From: a virus
Direction: 5' to 3' (one strand)
Length of the DNA: 39,430 nucleotides
Virus record (IMG/VR): IMGVR_UViG_3300036852_000102
Span: 1 to 39,430 of that record
In this document: piece after piece, positions 6,438-14,187 of the stretch
Layout: every line of letters begins with the position of its first letter
Numbering within the stretch: position 1 is the first letter of the stretch
Program-made: the position numbers and the translations under genes
The notes under the pieces: generated by a model
The model's database searches: none
What the model saw: only the letters and a program-made list of their open reading frames with translations
Told to the model about the DNA's origin: nothing

Positions 6438-8108
6438 CTACAGAATCTGGCCAGCAGCGCGCATCGCCGCCACGGCCGGGTCGATGCGCGCCGACGCCAG
6501 TGCGATCGAGATCTGGTCGCTGACCTCCCCTGAGCGCATGTCCTCGGTCACCGCGATGCCGAGACGTCTGGCGTACCCCAGCTGCGCCTCGGACGGCCGG
6601 CGCGCCCGCCAGGATCGCTCACGACGGGCCGTCACCTCTTCGTCGTGGGTCACGTCGCCCTCAGCCCACGACATCGCGTAGGACAGATCTGCGATGTGGC
6701 GCACCACGTGTCGTCCTGTCCCGTGCCGCTGACCGTGCATCGCGGTCACGTCGTACAACCCGGTCGCGTTGCGCGTGATCACGATCAACCGCTCGCCCGC
6801 GCTCAGGAACCAGGTCCCGCCGCGCGTACGATTCCACGCCGAATGCGAGCCGTGGAAGAGGTCGACCTCTTCGCTGACGAGCGGCCCGTCCGCCCCGCCG
6901 AACTCTTCGACGCCGGCCAGCTCGCCCTCGTCGGCCGACTCCAGCCCATCGAGCGTGACCGTCTCGTCGTCGGCCAGTTCGGCGGCGTCTTCCTCGGCGT
7001 ACAGGTCCAGGTCGGCGCCGGCCAGCTGGACCACGGCGTTCAAGGAGTGCCGCGCCGACGCGCCCACCACGTCCAGTACCAAGCAGTCGCGCTTACCCGG
7101 GTGGAGCCTCAATCCGCGCCCGACCATCTGAATCCACAGGCCGGGGCTTGTCGTCGGCCTGGCCACCACGACGCAGGAGATCATCGGCAGGTCGGTGCCC
7201 TCGGTGAGTACCGCGCAGTTCACGAGCCATTGGACGTCGCCCGCGCGGAAGCGCTTCAACACGCGCCGGCGCTCGTCGATCGGCATCTCGCCGTGCACCA
7301 CGTCGGCCGTGAAGCCCGCCTCAGACAGCACCTGCGCCACGACCCCGGCCGAGTGCACCGTGGGCGTGAAAACAACGCCCTGGCGCTCTCTGGCGTGCTC
7401 TGCGATGGCCTTCGCGATCGCCTCGGGCGCCAACGAATCCTCAAGGGCCGTCCCGAGCGCGTCGGCCTGGTAGTCGCCACGCGACTTTTTGACCTGGGAC
7501 AGATCGAGCGTAGCCACCCGTACCCGTACGCCGCGGGGACGCACCAACCAGCCCTCGGAGATCAACTCGCCGATGGTCTTGCGGAAGACGACGTCCTGCC
7601 AGACCGACCCGAGCGCCGTCCCGTCTCCCCGGACCATGGTCGCGGTGACGCCGAGAACCGGGATGCCGCCCGGCACCATCGCCCCGTAGTGCTCCAGCGC
7701 CGTCATGTACGTCCGGGCTGTGGCGTGGTGACACTCGTCGATCACGATCAGCCCGACGCCTTCGACCATGCGTCGGCGCCGCTGTGACGCCAGAGTCTGA
7801 ATCGAGCTGACGATCACCTGCGACCGGGTCTGGTTCCGGCCAGCCTGCACGATGCCCGGTTGCAGGTGGGGCGCGACGTCCATCAACGTGCCGTAGGCCT
7901 GGCTGATCAGCTCGTCGCGGTGCGCCCAGATCATCGCGCGTTGCCCACGCCTGGCGCTCTCCCGTAACCACCGGTCGATCACCGAGGCGAAGATGACCGT
8001 CTTGCCGCCTCCGGTCGGCACGACGTGCGCCACACGAGCTAACCCGGACCGCCACGCCGTGAAGGTCGCCTCGACGGCTTCGGTCTGGTAGTCGCGCAGC
8101 TTGATCAT
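6438..8108 (-). CDS. SF2 DEAD/DEAH-box helicase
   Basis: A 556-residue superfamily 2 helicase of the type found in phage replication modules. ATG at 8108-8106 is chosen because GAGGAG lies five bases upstream; a GTG two codons earlier would overlap that site. Motifs: Q-like RDYQTEAV (5-12), Walker A PTGGGKT (31-37), motif II VIDECHHA (about 122-129), motif III GVTAT (about 155), motif IV-V region with VNCAVLTEGTDLP, and motif VI QMVGRGLRL. The C-terminal 150 residues include an acidic stretch and a SEAQLGYARRLGI segment common in phage helicases. It probably unwinds DNA alongside the primase-polymerase, from which it is separated by the candidate origin. Confidence 0.93.
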   Translation of the reverse strand: MIKLRDYQTEAVEATFTAWRSGLARVAHVVPTGGGKTVIFASVIDRWLRESARRGQRAMIWAHRDELISQAYGTLMDVAPHLQPGIVQAGRNQTRSQVIVSSIQTLASQRRRRMVEGVGLIVIDECHHATARTYMTALEHYGAMVPGGIPVLGVTATMVRGDGTALGSVWQDVVFRKTIGELISEGWLVRPRGVRVRVATLDLSQVKKSRGDYQADALGTALEDSLAPEAIAKAIAEHARERQGVVFTPTVHSAGVVAQVLSEAGFTADVVHGEMPIDERRRVLKRFRAGDVQWLVNCAVLTEGTDLPMISCVVVARPTTSPGLWIQMVGRGLRLHPGKRDCLVLDVVGASARHSLNAVVQLAGADLDLYAEEDAAELADDETVTLDGLESADEGELAGVEEFGGADGPLVSEEVDLFHGSHSAWNRTRGGTWFLSAGERLIVITRNATGLYDVTAMHGQRHGTGRHVVRHIADLSYAMSWAEGDVTHDEEVTARRERSWRARRPSEAQLGYARRLGIAVTEDMRSGEVSDQISIALASARIDPAVAAMRAAGQIL

Positions 8109-8203
8109 GAGCACTCCTCAACGCCCCGCCGGGACACTGGTTCAGGCTAGTTGGAGACTCAACCAGACACAAGGCAAGAACACGCTTTTGACCCTGGAAA
8201 TGA

Positions 8204-8244
8204 CTGGGCTCGTAGCCCAGGGGGAAGTCTTTCAGACTTCCCCC
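8204..8244. repeat. Two tandem perfect hairpins in helicase leader
   Basis: CTGGGCT/AGCCCAG (8204-8210 and 8214-8220, 3-base loop) is directly followed by an 11-bp stem GGGGGAAGTCT/AGACTTCCCCC (8220-8230 and 8234-8244, 3-base loop). There is no T-run on either side, so a standard intrinsic terminator is unlikely. They lie in the 5' leader of the helicase mRNA or at the edge of the candidate origin. Confidence 0.75.
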
Positions 8245-8278
8245 CCGTGGGCACTTCGAATGCCAATCGGACAAAACG

Positions 8279-8553
8279 GTGGGCCATTGGGTGGGCATCG
8301 TATCTCCAACTAGTCGCGTTTTCGCAGGTCAGAGCAAGTACAACTAGTGGGCATCGGATACCCACGTGCCCGAATTGTGTAACCAGTCCCGCCCACCCGA
8401 TTTGTTCACCACGTGGGCCATTGGATACCCACTTAGTCATTTTGGATCATGCAAAACGGCACCTGACCTGCGGATATAGGGTGGGCTCGATGGATTCCGA
8501 GAATCGGGACAAACTAGGACACGCAAAAGCCGCATACTGGACACGATGCCCAC
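8279..8553. other. Candidate replication origin / iteron-like region
   Basis: This non-coding stretch contains repeated GTGGG(C/T)ATC or GTGGGCCAT elements in both orientations. Copies lie at 8279, 8291, 8347, complement at 8357-8365, 8413, complement at 8424-8432 and complement at 8545-8553. Two pairs form imperfect palindromes (8347-8365 and 8413-8432). The region is visibly richer in A and T than its surroundings and lies between the primase-polymerase and helicase genes. Such iterons are typical of replication origins or operator clusters. Copies of CAACTAGT (8307-8314, 8342-8348) sit among them. The role is inferred from repeat structure and position. Confidence 0.5.
8370..8400. repeat. 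31-bp direct repeat, intergenic copy
   Basis: A 31-base sequence beginning CCGAATTGTGTAACC occurs here and again at 9750-9780 inside the primase-polymerase gene, with a further TTTGT match after a single-base gap. The intergenic copy lies between two iteron-like palindromes. An exact match this long within 1.4 kb is far above chance. Confidence 0.9.
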
Positions 8554-8605
8554 CTAACTGCCCAACGATTTCCTACGGCAAACCAGACATGTCCGGACAC
8601 GCAAA

Positions 8606-8631
8606 GACCCCTATATCACCGGGTAGGGGTC
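8606..8631 (-). terminator. Probable terminator after primase-polymerase
   Basis: GACCCCTA and its exact complement (8606-8613, 8624-8631) form an 8-bp stem with a 10-base loop. Read on the minus strand the stem is followed by TTT. It lies about 50 bases after the stop of the primase-polymerase gene and would separate that transcript from the candidate origin and the helicase leader. Confidence 0.5.
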
Positions 8632-8681
8632 AGCGCTAGACAATTCGAAGTGGTTACCCATTTCGGACACGTGCGCGAGCG

Positions 8682-10784
8682 TTACGCACCTGGGCGCGCG
8701 GCAGCCGACGATGCCAGAATGTACCGTTGTGTCCCGTCCACACGGATCAGCACCTCGCGACCGACCAGGCCGTCCCACGCCCGGTCGAATGTAGTGCGGG
8801 GTATGCGTCCGAACCGCTCGATGGCGGTCGCCCGCATCTCGGCCTTCGTGCCACCTACCTGGTCGTAGTGATCCATCACGACCGACACGATCCAGCCCTG
8901 CGTCTCCGTGGTGCCCGTCAGCCAGTCCGGCAGCGCCACCGGCGGCGTGTACCCGCTCGGTGCCACCACGAGCGAGGACAGGTCCCGACCGGTGTCCGGG
9001 TCGGCGCCCATGGACACCTTCACCAGGTTGATCCGAACCGTCTCGGAGTCGTCGCCGTCCTTCTGCTTGTCCTGGTGCAGCGTGACGCGCAGGTCGCCCG
9101 TGCGCTCCACCCGCAGCTCACTGTCCTGCGCTCCGTCGATCGAGCTGGCCCCACGCGCGTCCGCCCCTGTCCGTCCGATGTGGTGCACGGTGAGTACGCA
9201 GGCGCCGGTGGCGTGCTGGATGCGCGAGATCTGCGAGACCAGGATCATCATCTCGGTGTTGTCGTTCTCCTTGAGCCCGATGCCCACCCGGGACTGCGTA
9301 TCGATCACCACCATGGTCGGCGCCAGGCGTCGCAACATCTCCACCAGCACCGACCACTCGCCGACGCCGCGCCGCTCGTCAGCGAGCACGGGTCGAGGGA
9401 AGAACACAACGCCGTCCATCGGCCCGTACTGGCGCTCGTACGCGGCCACGCGCAGCGTCGTGCCCGACAAGCCCTCGGCGACCAGGTACACCACCAGGCC
9501 CTGCCGTACCGGTCGGCCGAGCCAGTCTTTCCCGCTGCCGACCGACGCAGCCAGGGAGAGCGCTACGAAGCTCTTGTAGCTCCCGGGTTTGCCGATCAGC
9601 CACGCGCACGTGTTCAGGTCGAGCAGCCCGGCCACGAGCGGCGCCGGGCGCGGCATCGAGCGCAGCTGGGCCGCGGTCAGAAGCTCAGCCATCATCGCGC
9701 TGACCGGATCGACCGGTTCTGTCACGATGACCACCGGTTCCGAATTGTGTAACCAGTCCCGCCCACCCGAATTTGTCCCATCCTCAACGCCAGTCCCCAG
9801 GGTGGATGTAGCGGCGCCCCCCGGGGCCAACTCGAAAGGGATGAACTCGCCTCCGTACGGCGAGACCGGTAACGTCGCCGCCCGCCCGGCCACGTGCCGC
9901 GCAGCTTTCCCCCACACCTCGCGCGCCTCGCCGAAGGGGAAAGCGCTACCGCCCGCCTCGCGCACGTTCTCGTCGGCAGCCCGTGCCGCGGCCATGTACG
10001 CGCGTACCGCGTCCTCCTGCGTCACGCCCGACCATGCCGCGTTGGCCAGTTCCAGTAACCGGCAGGCGACCCGGTAGGCGACGCCGTTGCGCTCCCCCTC
10101 CCCTGCGCCGGCCAGCTCGCCCGCCAGCGCGTCCACGGCCGAGCGCGCGTACGCCCGCCCGCGTTCGTCGCCCCGCTCACCCGGCTGCCCGCTCGGCGTC
10201 GGCGGGTCGTACTGGACTGGCCGGATCAGGTCTTCCAGCCACGCCGGCGCCCGCACGATCGGCACGTCGCGCACCACCGTGTACGAGCCTTTGCCGCTGA
10301 CGCTCGGCTCTACCACGATCTGACCGCCGGTGCCGCGCACGTCGAGCCCGACCGGCAGGCGTCCGCGCCCGTTGCCCAGACGCCAGTCCGGCAGCGCCCA
10401 GAGCAGGTGTATGCCCCCGCTGCCGGACCTGTGCGTCCGGGTAAGCGGTAGCGGCCCGTACTCGCGCTCCAGTTCGGACAGCCGCTCGTCGCCGCCGTTG
10501 TCCGGGTCGACGTCGAGCGCCCAGAAGCCTGACGGCTCGCCGGTGGCGACGCCGACGTTCGCCCGCGGACGTTCGCGTGTGATCGCGTCCCACTGCGCCC
10601 GGGTGCGCACCACGTCGCGCTGCCACAGTTCGGCGACGGGATGCTTGCCACCCTGGCGCCGGTCGTGCTCCGGGTCGCGCCGCCCGCACGAACAGGTGCC
10701 CGAGGACACATCATGTAGGGGTACCAGCGCCCAGCCTCGCGACAGGTAGTGGTCAATCCAGGGTGATGCCGTACCATCGATCAT
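8682..10784 (-). CDS. Bifunctional primase-polymerase / RepA-like helicase
   Basis: A 700-residue fusion protein. The N-terminus (about 10-190) is a prim-pol domain: WALDVDPDNGG with the metal-binding DxD near 90, SGGIHLLW near 125 and GLDVRGTGGQIVVEPS near 150. Residues 375-590 form an AAA/RepA-type ATPase: Walker A IGKPGSYKS near 397, Walker B MVVIDT near 490 and TVHHIGR near 530. A winged-helix-like tail ends the protein (DHYDQVGGTKAEMRATAIERFG). It should prime, copy and unwind phage DNA. ATG at 10784 is chosen; an in-frame TTG at 10796 lies too close to GGGAG. A 31-bp repeat shared with the downstream intergenic region lies in the linker between domains (about 335-345). Confidence 0.92.
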   Translation of the reverse strand: MIDGTASPWIDHYLSRGWALVPLHDVSSGTCSCGRRDPEHDRRQGGKHPVAELWQRDVVRTRAQWDAITRERPRANVGVATGEPSGFWALDVDPDNGGDERLSELEREYGPLPLTRTHRSGSGGIHLLWALPDWRLGNGRGRLPVGLDVRGTGGQIVVEPSVSGKGSYTVVRDVPIVRAPAWLEDLIRPVQYDPPTPSGQPGERGDERGRAYARSAVDALAGELAGAGEGERNGVAYRVACRLLELANAAWSGVTQEDAVRAYMAAARAADENVREAGGSAFPFGEAREVWGKAARHVAGRAATLPVSPYGGEFIPFELAPGGAATSTLGTGVEDGTNSGGRDWLHNSEPVVIVTEPVDPVSAMMAELLTAAQLRSMPRPAPLVAGLLDLNTCAWLIGKPGSYKSFVALSLAASVGSGKDWLGRPVRQGLVVYLVAEGLSGTTLRVAAYERQYGPMDGVVFFPRPVLADERRGVGEWSVLVEMLRRLAPTMVVIDTQSRVGIGLKENDNTEMMILVSQISRIQHATGACVLTVHHIGRTGADARGASSIDGAQDSELRVERTGDLRVTLHQDKQKDGDDSETVRINLVKVSMGADPDTGRDLSSLVVAPSGYTPPVALPDWLTGTTETQGWIVSVVMDHYDQVGGTKAEMRATAIERFGRIPRTTFDRAWDGLVGREVLIRVDGTQRYILASSAAARPGA
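9750..9780. repeat. 31-bp direct repeat, copy inside primase-polymerase
   Basis: Exact partner of 8370-8400. It encodes part of the flexible linker between primase and ATPase domains (about GGRDWLHNSE) and keeps the reading frame open. It may be the source of the intergenic copy, or it may have been inserted into the linker, where extra residues are tolerated. Confidence 0.9.
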
Positions 10785-10874
10785 CGAGACCGCCAAATCT
10801 CCCGCTCAGCCATGCACGCCAGCCCCGGCCGCCTGCCACGCGAGCCGGGGTTCTTGGTTGCTGCTCCTACCTGT

Positions 10875-11099
10875 CTACGCCGTCGGCGACGCCTGCGACA
10901 GCGGCACAGGGTACGGGGCGGGAGAGTCGCCCTGACGGGCGTACCACTGGTCGACCACGGGTCGACCAGCCGCGATCAGTTCGCGCAAGATCTCGGTCAT
11001 GGGTCGGTTCTGCTTGTTCGCTCTCTCCTCCACGTACCGCCGCGTCTCGGCGGTCTCCAGTAGGACAAGCTGCTCGGTGTAGCGCGGCGCCAGCGCCAT
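10875..11099 (-). CDS. Ribbon-helix-helix-like DNA-binding protein
   Basis: A 74-residue protein with ATG at 11099 and a clear GGAGG eight bases upstream. The segment YTEQLVLLETAETRRYVEERANKQNRPMTEILRELIAAG has a short strand followed by two helices and the MTEILRELI signature of Arc/CopG-type ribbon-helix-helix proteins. A Pro-rich tail follows. The gene is transcribed away from the rightward early operon and lies beside a palindrome (CTAGTTGACTAG, 11160-11171) that overlaps both promoters. It is a good candidate for an autoregulator of this divergent control region. The downstream primase-polymerase may share its transcript. Confidence 0.7.
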   Translation of the reverse strand: MALAPRYTEQLVLLETAETRRYVEERANKQNRPMTEILRELIAAGRPVVDQWYARQGDSPAPYPVPLSQASPTA

Positions 11100-11156
11100 T
11101 GTCGGTACCTCCGTGGTCGTCCGGGACTGTCCGGCGCTGTCACCGGACGTACCCGG

Positions 11157-11193
11157 ACACTAGTTGACTAGGCACTCACAGGGCAAGTACGCT
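11157..11193. promoter_or_regulatory. Interlocked divergent promoters with palindromic operator
   Basis: Plus strand: TTGACT (11164-11169), 18-base spacer, TACGCT (11188-11193), driving the operon that starts at 11244. Minus strand: TTGCCC (11186-11181), 18-base spacer, TAGTGT (11162-11157), driving the ribbon-helix-helix gene. The -35 of the first abuts the -10 of the second, so the promoters should compete. The palindrome CTAGTTGACTAG (11160-11171) spans this junction and could be the operator. Confidence 0.7.
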
Positions 11194-11243
11194 CGGCCAC
11201 GCCGCGCCACACTCACCGATGGTGCGAGACAGGAGAACGACCG

Positions 11244-11534
11244 ATGACTTCACCATTCAGCGATGCGGACCTCAAGGACATCGCAGAAACGAACCGAGCT
11301 CGCGTCAGCTACAAAGCCGTCGCCGAGATCGTCGATTACGTTGTGCGCTCGCTCGTTGACGAGCACGGCTGGATTGCACCACTCGTCGGCGCAGCAGAGA
11401 TCGCACTAGTTGACCAAGTCGCGACAGAAACGCGCGAGATCGACGCCAACGTCTCGCTCGGGTTGAACGCGTCCGGCACGGTGGTCGCGATCTACCTGAG
11501 CGACCCACCGATCGAGATCATCGACTGTTCATGA
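11244..11534 (+). CDS. Hypothetical protein, first gene of rightward operon
   Basis: A 96-residue acidic protein, ATG at 11244 with AGGAGA upstream (11231-11236). It contains helical segments (SDADLKDIAETNRARVSYKAVAEIVDYVVRSL, split by charged residues) and a beta-like C-terminus (GTVVAIYLSDPPIEIIDCS). It is the first gene after the rightward early promoter, so it is probably expressed early and strongly. No family is recognised. The stop overlaps the next start (ATGA). Confidence 0.75.
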   Translation: MTSPFSDADLKDIAETNRARVSYKAVAEIVDYVVRSLVDEHGWIAPLVGAAEIALVDQVATETREIDANVSLGLNASGTVVAIYLSDPPIEIIDCS

Positions 11535-11782
11535 GAACCGTCCAGGTGCCCTGGTTCGCGGTCGACCGGTTCGCCGAGATCGTACGCTCCCGGGATGGCG
11601 CGGTGTTCACGCTGATCGGACGCGGACCCGGCTGCGTGGTGCTGGAGCCGGGTCCGGTCGTGGTACCGGTGGACCCGAACGACCTGGTGACCGTACGCAT
11701 ACCCGAACTGGCTGAGGCGATGTCGACGATCTGGCGCGTGCTCGGCCCCTATGAAGTCCTGGCGATCGAAGAGGAGACGTGA
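11531..11782 (+). CDS. Small hypothetical protein
   Basis: An 83-residue protein whose ATG overlaps the stop of the previous gene (ATGA). It looks beta-rich, with alternating hydrophobic residues (AVFTLIGRGPGCVVLEPGPVVVPVDP) and an acidic C-terminus (VLAIEEET). Its stop overlaps the nuclease start (TGATG). Function unknown; it may work with the nuclease encoded next in the operon. Confidence 0.7.
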   Translation: MRTVQVPWFAVDRFAEIVRSRDGAVFTLIGRGPGCVVLEPGPVVVPVDPNDLVTVRIPELAEAMSTIWRVLGPYEVLAIEEET

Positions 11783-13458
11783 TGGCACTGACCGACAAAG
11801 AGCTTGGCGAGGCGATCAAGTTGCGCGCCCGGGCCACCGAGCAGGCCGCGCTGACCGCGGCCGTGGACGCGTACCGGGCCGAGACCGACCCACTCGGATA
11901 CCCGGCGCCGAGCGCGGACGGGATGACCGCTGGTATCGCGGCCGCGCTCCTGGCGGTCGCGGAGTCGTTCCGGGTCGAGTCGGACTGGTGGGAGAACTCG
12001 CACAAGCGCGGCGGTATCACCACCGCGAAGGAGTACAAGACCGCAGCCGCGCGCCTGGCCGGCGTCGGCGCCGGCATGCAGGCCTTCCGCCCGTCAACTC
12101 AGCTGACCCCCGCTCCGCCGTCGCCCGTCGTCGAGCTCGACGACCCAGCGCTCTATCCGAGCAACTTCACACCGATGTTCGACGCCTGTCCGATCCTGCC
12201 GGCCGGCCCGGTACCGATCAACGGGTGCATGCTGGGCCTCGGCCACGGTGGCACGATCCACACCAATGTGGATGGTGAGTCCTGGCCCGACCCGACGCCG
12301 GTGAGCTCGATCGCCGCGTATCTGGCCGACCCGGACCCGGCCGCCGTGATGCCCGACCCAACGTCCACTGTGGAGGTACGCAAAGTGCAGATCGGCGATC
12401 AGGCTGATATCGAAACCGTGGAGGAGTACGCCCACTCCTACGTCGACCCGTTCACCGATCCAGCGCCGATGCCCGCTCCGACCAACTACGGCGAGGTGAT
12501 GAGCTGGGATCAGCTGCTAGGCGGGCCGGTCGGTCCGCGGCCCGACCACTGGTCGTGGTCGCAGCTGGAGGCACAGGAGGACTGCGGAACCAAGCACGCG
12601 CTGTCCCGGCTGTTCGGGGTGGCGCGGCGCCCGGCGTGGTCTCTGGTGGGCGGCAACGCGTTCCACGCGTGGGCGGAAGCGCTGGAGCGCGCACTGGGCG
12701 ACCCGTCGACCGCTTGGCCCGGCGCGGCCAGGCTCACGGCCATCGAGTACGAGCGCCAGGGCATCACGAAGTCCTGGATGACGTGCCTGTCGGCCGAGAT
12801 CGCCAAGACGGCCGTCGCCTCGGGTCGCCCGCCGGCGGACTGGTACGCGGCGAAGAACGGTGCCGAGGCCTACGACTGGTGGCGCGTGTCGGGCGAAGAG
12901 ATGTGCGTGCGGTACCTGGACTGGCGCAGCGAAGTCGACTTCCCGAACGCCCTGCGCGTCCCCCTCAACGCCACCGCGGGCTATCCGGCCGGTTCGATAC
13001 CGCCACCGGGAGTGGAGCTCGCCATCGAACTGCCGTTCCGGATCAACCTGGCCGACGTCGGTCAACTGCCGCTGTGGTACGAGGGCGTGATCGACGCGGC
13101 GTGGCTGGAGACGGACAGTCGGGCGCCGGCGCACCAGCGTCGAATCGCCATCGTCGACCTTAAGACCGGCTCGCACGCGCCGACCGACCCGCTTCAGCTG
13201 GCCAGCGCGCGCATCGCGCTGGAGCTCCAGTACGGCGTACGTGCCGACGTCTGGACCGGGCGGTACTGGATGGCGCGCACGGGAAAGCTGAGCGAACCGG
13301 CCTTCGACCTGACCGACATGGGTCGCTGGCTCCCGCAGCTGCGCGCCCGGGTGAGCTTGGCCAACGCGGCCGTCTCGGCCAACCTCTTCGCGCCGCGCCT
13401 GTCCAGCTTCTGCAAGAGCTGCGACGTGCGCCGTGCCTGCCCGGCGGTGAACCCGTGA
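11782..13458 (+). CDS. RecB/Cas4-like Fe-S exonuclease
   Basis: A 558-residue protein. ATG at 11782 follows GAGGAG by five bases; GTG at 11779 is a closer alternative. The C-terminal 300 residues form a PD-(D/E)XK nuclease: SWSQLEAQEDCGTKHAL (about 260), GNAFHAWAEALE, GVIDAAWLE (about 435) and IVDLKTG (about 459), the last two giving the catalytic Asp and D-x-K. A Cys at about 267 plus the final CKSCDVRRAC (Cys spacing 2 and 5, about 544-553) match the four-Cys Fe-S cluster of Cas4, AddB and related nucleases. The N-terminal 230 residues are helical then Pro/Asp-rich and are not recognised. Likely role: DNA end processing in phage recombination or host DNA breakdown. Confidence 0.88.
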   Translation: MALTDKELGEAIKLRARATEQAALTAAVDAYRAETDPLGYPAPSADGMTAGIAAALLAVAESFRVESDWWENSHKRGGITTAKEYKTAAARLAGVGAGMQAFRPSTQLTPAPPSPVVELDDPALYPSNFTPMFDACPILPAGPVPINGCMLGLGHGGTIHTNVDGESWPDPTPVSSIAAYLADPDPAAVMPDPTSTVEVRKVQIGDQADIETVEEYAHSYVDPFTDPAPMPAPTNYGEVMSWDQLLGGPVGPRPDHWSWSQLEAQEDCGTKHALSRLFGVARRPAWSLVGGNAFHAWAEALERALGDPSTAWPGAARLTAIEYERQGITKSWMTCLSAEIAKTAVASGRPPADWYAAKNGAEAYDWWRVSGEEMCVRYLDWRSEVDFPNALRVPLNATAGYPAGSIPPPGVELAIELPFRINLADVGQLPLWYEGVIDAAWLETDSRAPAHQRRIAIVDLKTGSHAPTDPLQLASARIALELQYGVRADVWTGRYWMARTGKLSEPAFDLTDMGRWLPQLRARVSLANAAVSANLFAPRLSSFCKSCDVRRACPAVNP

Positions 13459-13670
13459 GCGTCGTCAGGTGGCACGAGCTGCGCTGTGACGGCTGCGGTC
13501 GCACCGGGCCGGGCGGTCCGTACCGGACGCCGACCGAGGCACGCAAGATCGCCAGGCGCGAGCAGGGCTGGCGCCGCGAAGCTCTCGGCGCCGCAATGGA
13601 CATCTCGCGCGACGGCGTTGGCGAAGATCTGTGCGCCGACTGCGCGCAGGCCCGAAAGGTCACCTCATGA
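13455..13670 (+). CDS. Small zinc-binding protein
   Basis: A 71-residue protein; GTG overlaps the nuclease stop (GTGA). The ligands CDGCG (11-15) and CADC (about 60-63) are split by a helical basic region (TEARKIARREQGWRREAL). This pattern, a zinc ribbon with a helical insert, is frequent in actinobacteria and their phages. It probably binds nucleic acid or a protein partner. No enzymatic motif is seen. Confidence 0.75.
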   Translation: MSVVRWHELRCDGCGRTGPGGPYRTPTEARKIARREQGWRREALGAAMDISRDGVGEDLCADCAQARKVTS

Positions 13671-13933
13671 ACGATTTGATCGAGTTCTTGAACGACCGCT
13701 ACGACGAAGCTGTTCGTGCTCGATATGGCGACGGGGGCCAGTTCGCAGACCTGGCCGCGAAGTTGTTGATCGTCAGGCATGCCGAGACCTGGTCGCAGAC
13801 CAGGCAAGCCGCGCTCGTCGGATGGCCAGAGCCGCAAGCCGCGGTCTACCGGATGGCGATGGAGTGGGTCCTGCGAGCGCTGGCGCAGCCGTACCGCGAC
13901 CATCCCGACTACCACGAAGTGTGGGATCTATGA
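13667..13933 (+). CDS. DUF6221-type protein
   Basis: An 88-residue protein. ATG at 13667 overlaps the previous stop (ATGA). It has the layout I associate with DUF6221, a family of unknown function common in Streptomyces genomes and phages: an N-terminal FLNDRYDEAVRARYGDG helix, a central helical segment with an HAETW motif, and the closing signature VLRALAQPYRDHPDYHEVW. This is one of the better hints of an actinomycete host. Function unknown. Confidence 0.75.
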   Translation: MNDLIEFLNDRYDEAVRARYGDGGQFADLAAKLLIVRHAETWSQTRQAALVGWPEPQAAVYRMAMEWVLRALAQPYRDHPDYHEVWDL

Positions 13934-14187
13934 ACGACGTCATCTGGGTTGTGATGCCGCGCGCTCAGGCCGCACACCTCGTTGTCGTGCCGGCGCGGGG
14001 TACGCAGCGCGTCGCGCTGTGCGGCTACGACCCGACCAGGAACCGGCACGAGACCTGGCTGCCGTGGACGGGCGACCGTGGTCACTGCTCGCGCTGCGAG
14101 CGCCGAGCAGCTGAGTCGCCAGTTGACAACCTAACTGGTGACCAACTAGCGTCCTACCTGTCACCCATCGATGAGGAGCAGACATGA
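13930..14187 (+). CDS. Small zinc-ribbon-like protein
   Basis: An 85-residue protein starting at ATG 13930, overlapping the previous stop (ATGA). It contains LCGYDP (about 33-38) and HCSRCER (about 54-60), a C...C-x2-C arrangement of a small zinc ribbon. The MNDVIWVVMPRAQAAHLV strand-helix precedes this. The last part of the gene contains a promoter for the next gene, so its C-terminal residues (SPVDNLTGDQLAS) may be shaped by that signal. Confidence 0.7.
   Translation: MNDVIWVVMPRAQAAHLVVVPARGTQRVALCGYDPTRNRHETWLPWTGDRGHCSRCERRAAESPVDNLTGDQLASYLSPIDEEQT
14123..14152 (+). promoter_or_regulatory. Internal rightward promoter before 14184 gene
   Basis: TTGACA (14123-14128), 18-base spacer and TAGCGT (14147-14152) lie inside the 3' end of the preceding gene. 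Transcription would begin near 14160, leaving a short leader with GAGGAG before ATG 14184. The flanks again have AGTTGAC and CCAACTAG sequences like the other phage promoters. It would raise expression of the possible ssDNA-binding protein. Confidence 0.7.

Noticed and set aside
8147-8165. CTAGTTGG / CTCAACCAG near the helicase start as a promoter
   Set aside because: Neither strand gives a -35 and -10 pair at 17-19 bases. It may be an operator half-site, but a promoter could not be supported.
8151-8639. Plus-strand frame of 162 codons in the helicase/primase spacer
   Set aside because: It runs through the hairpins, the iteron-like repeats and the 31-bp repeat, has no ribosome binding site and has a composition unlike the phage proteins. 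The region is better explained as non-coding.
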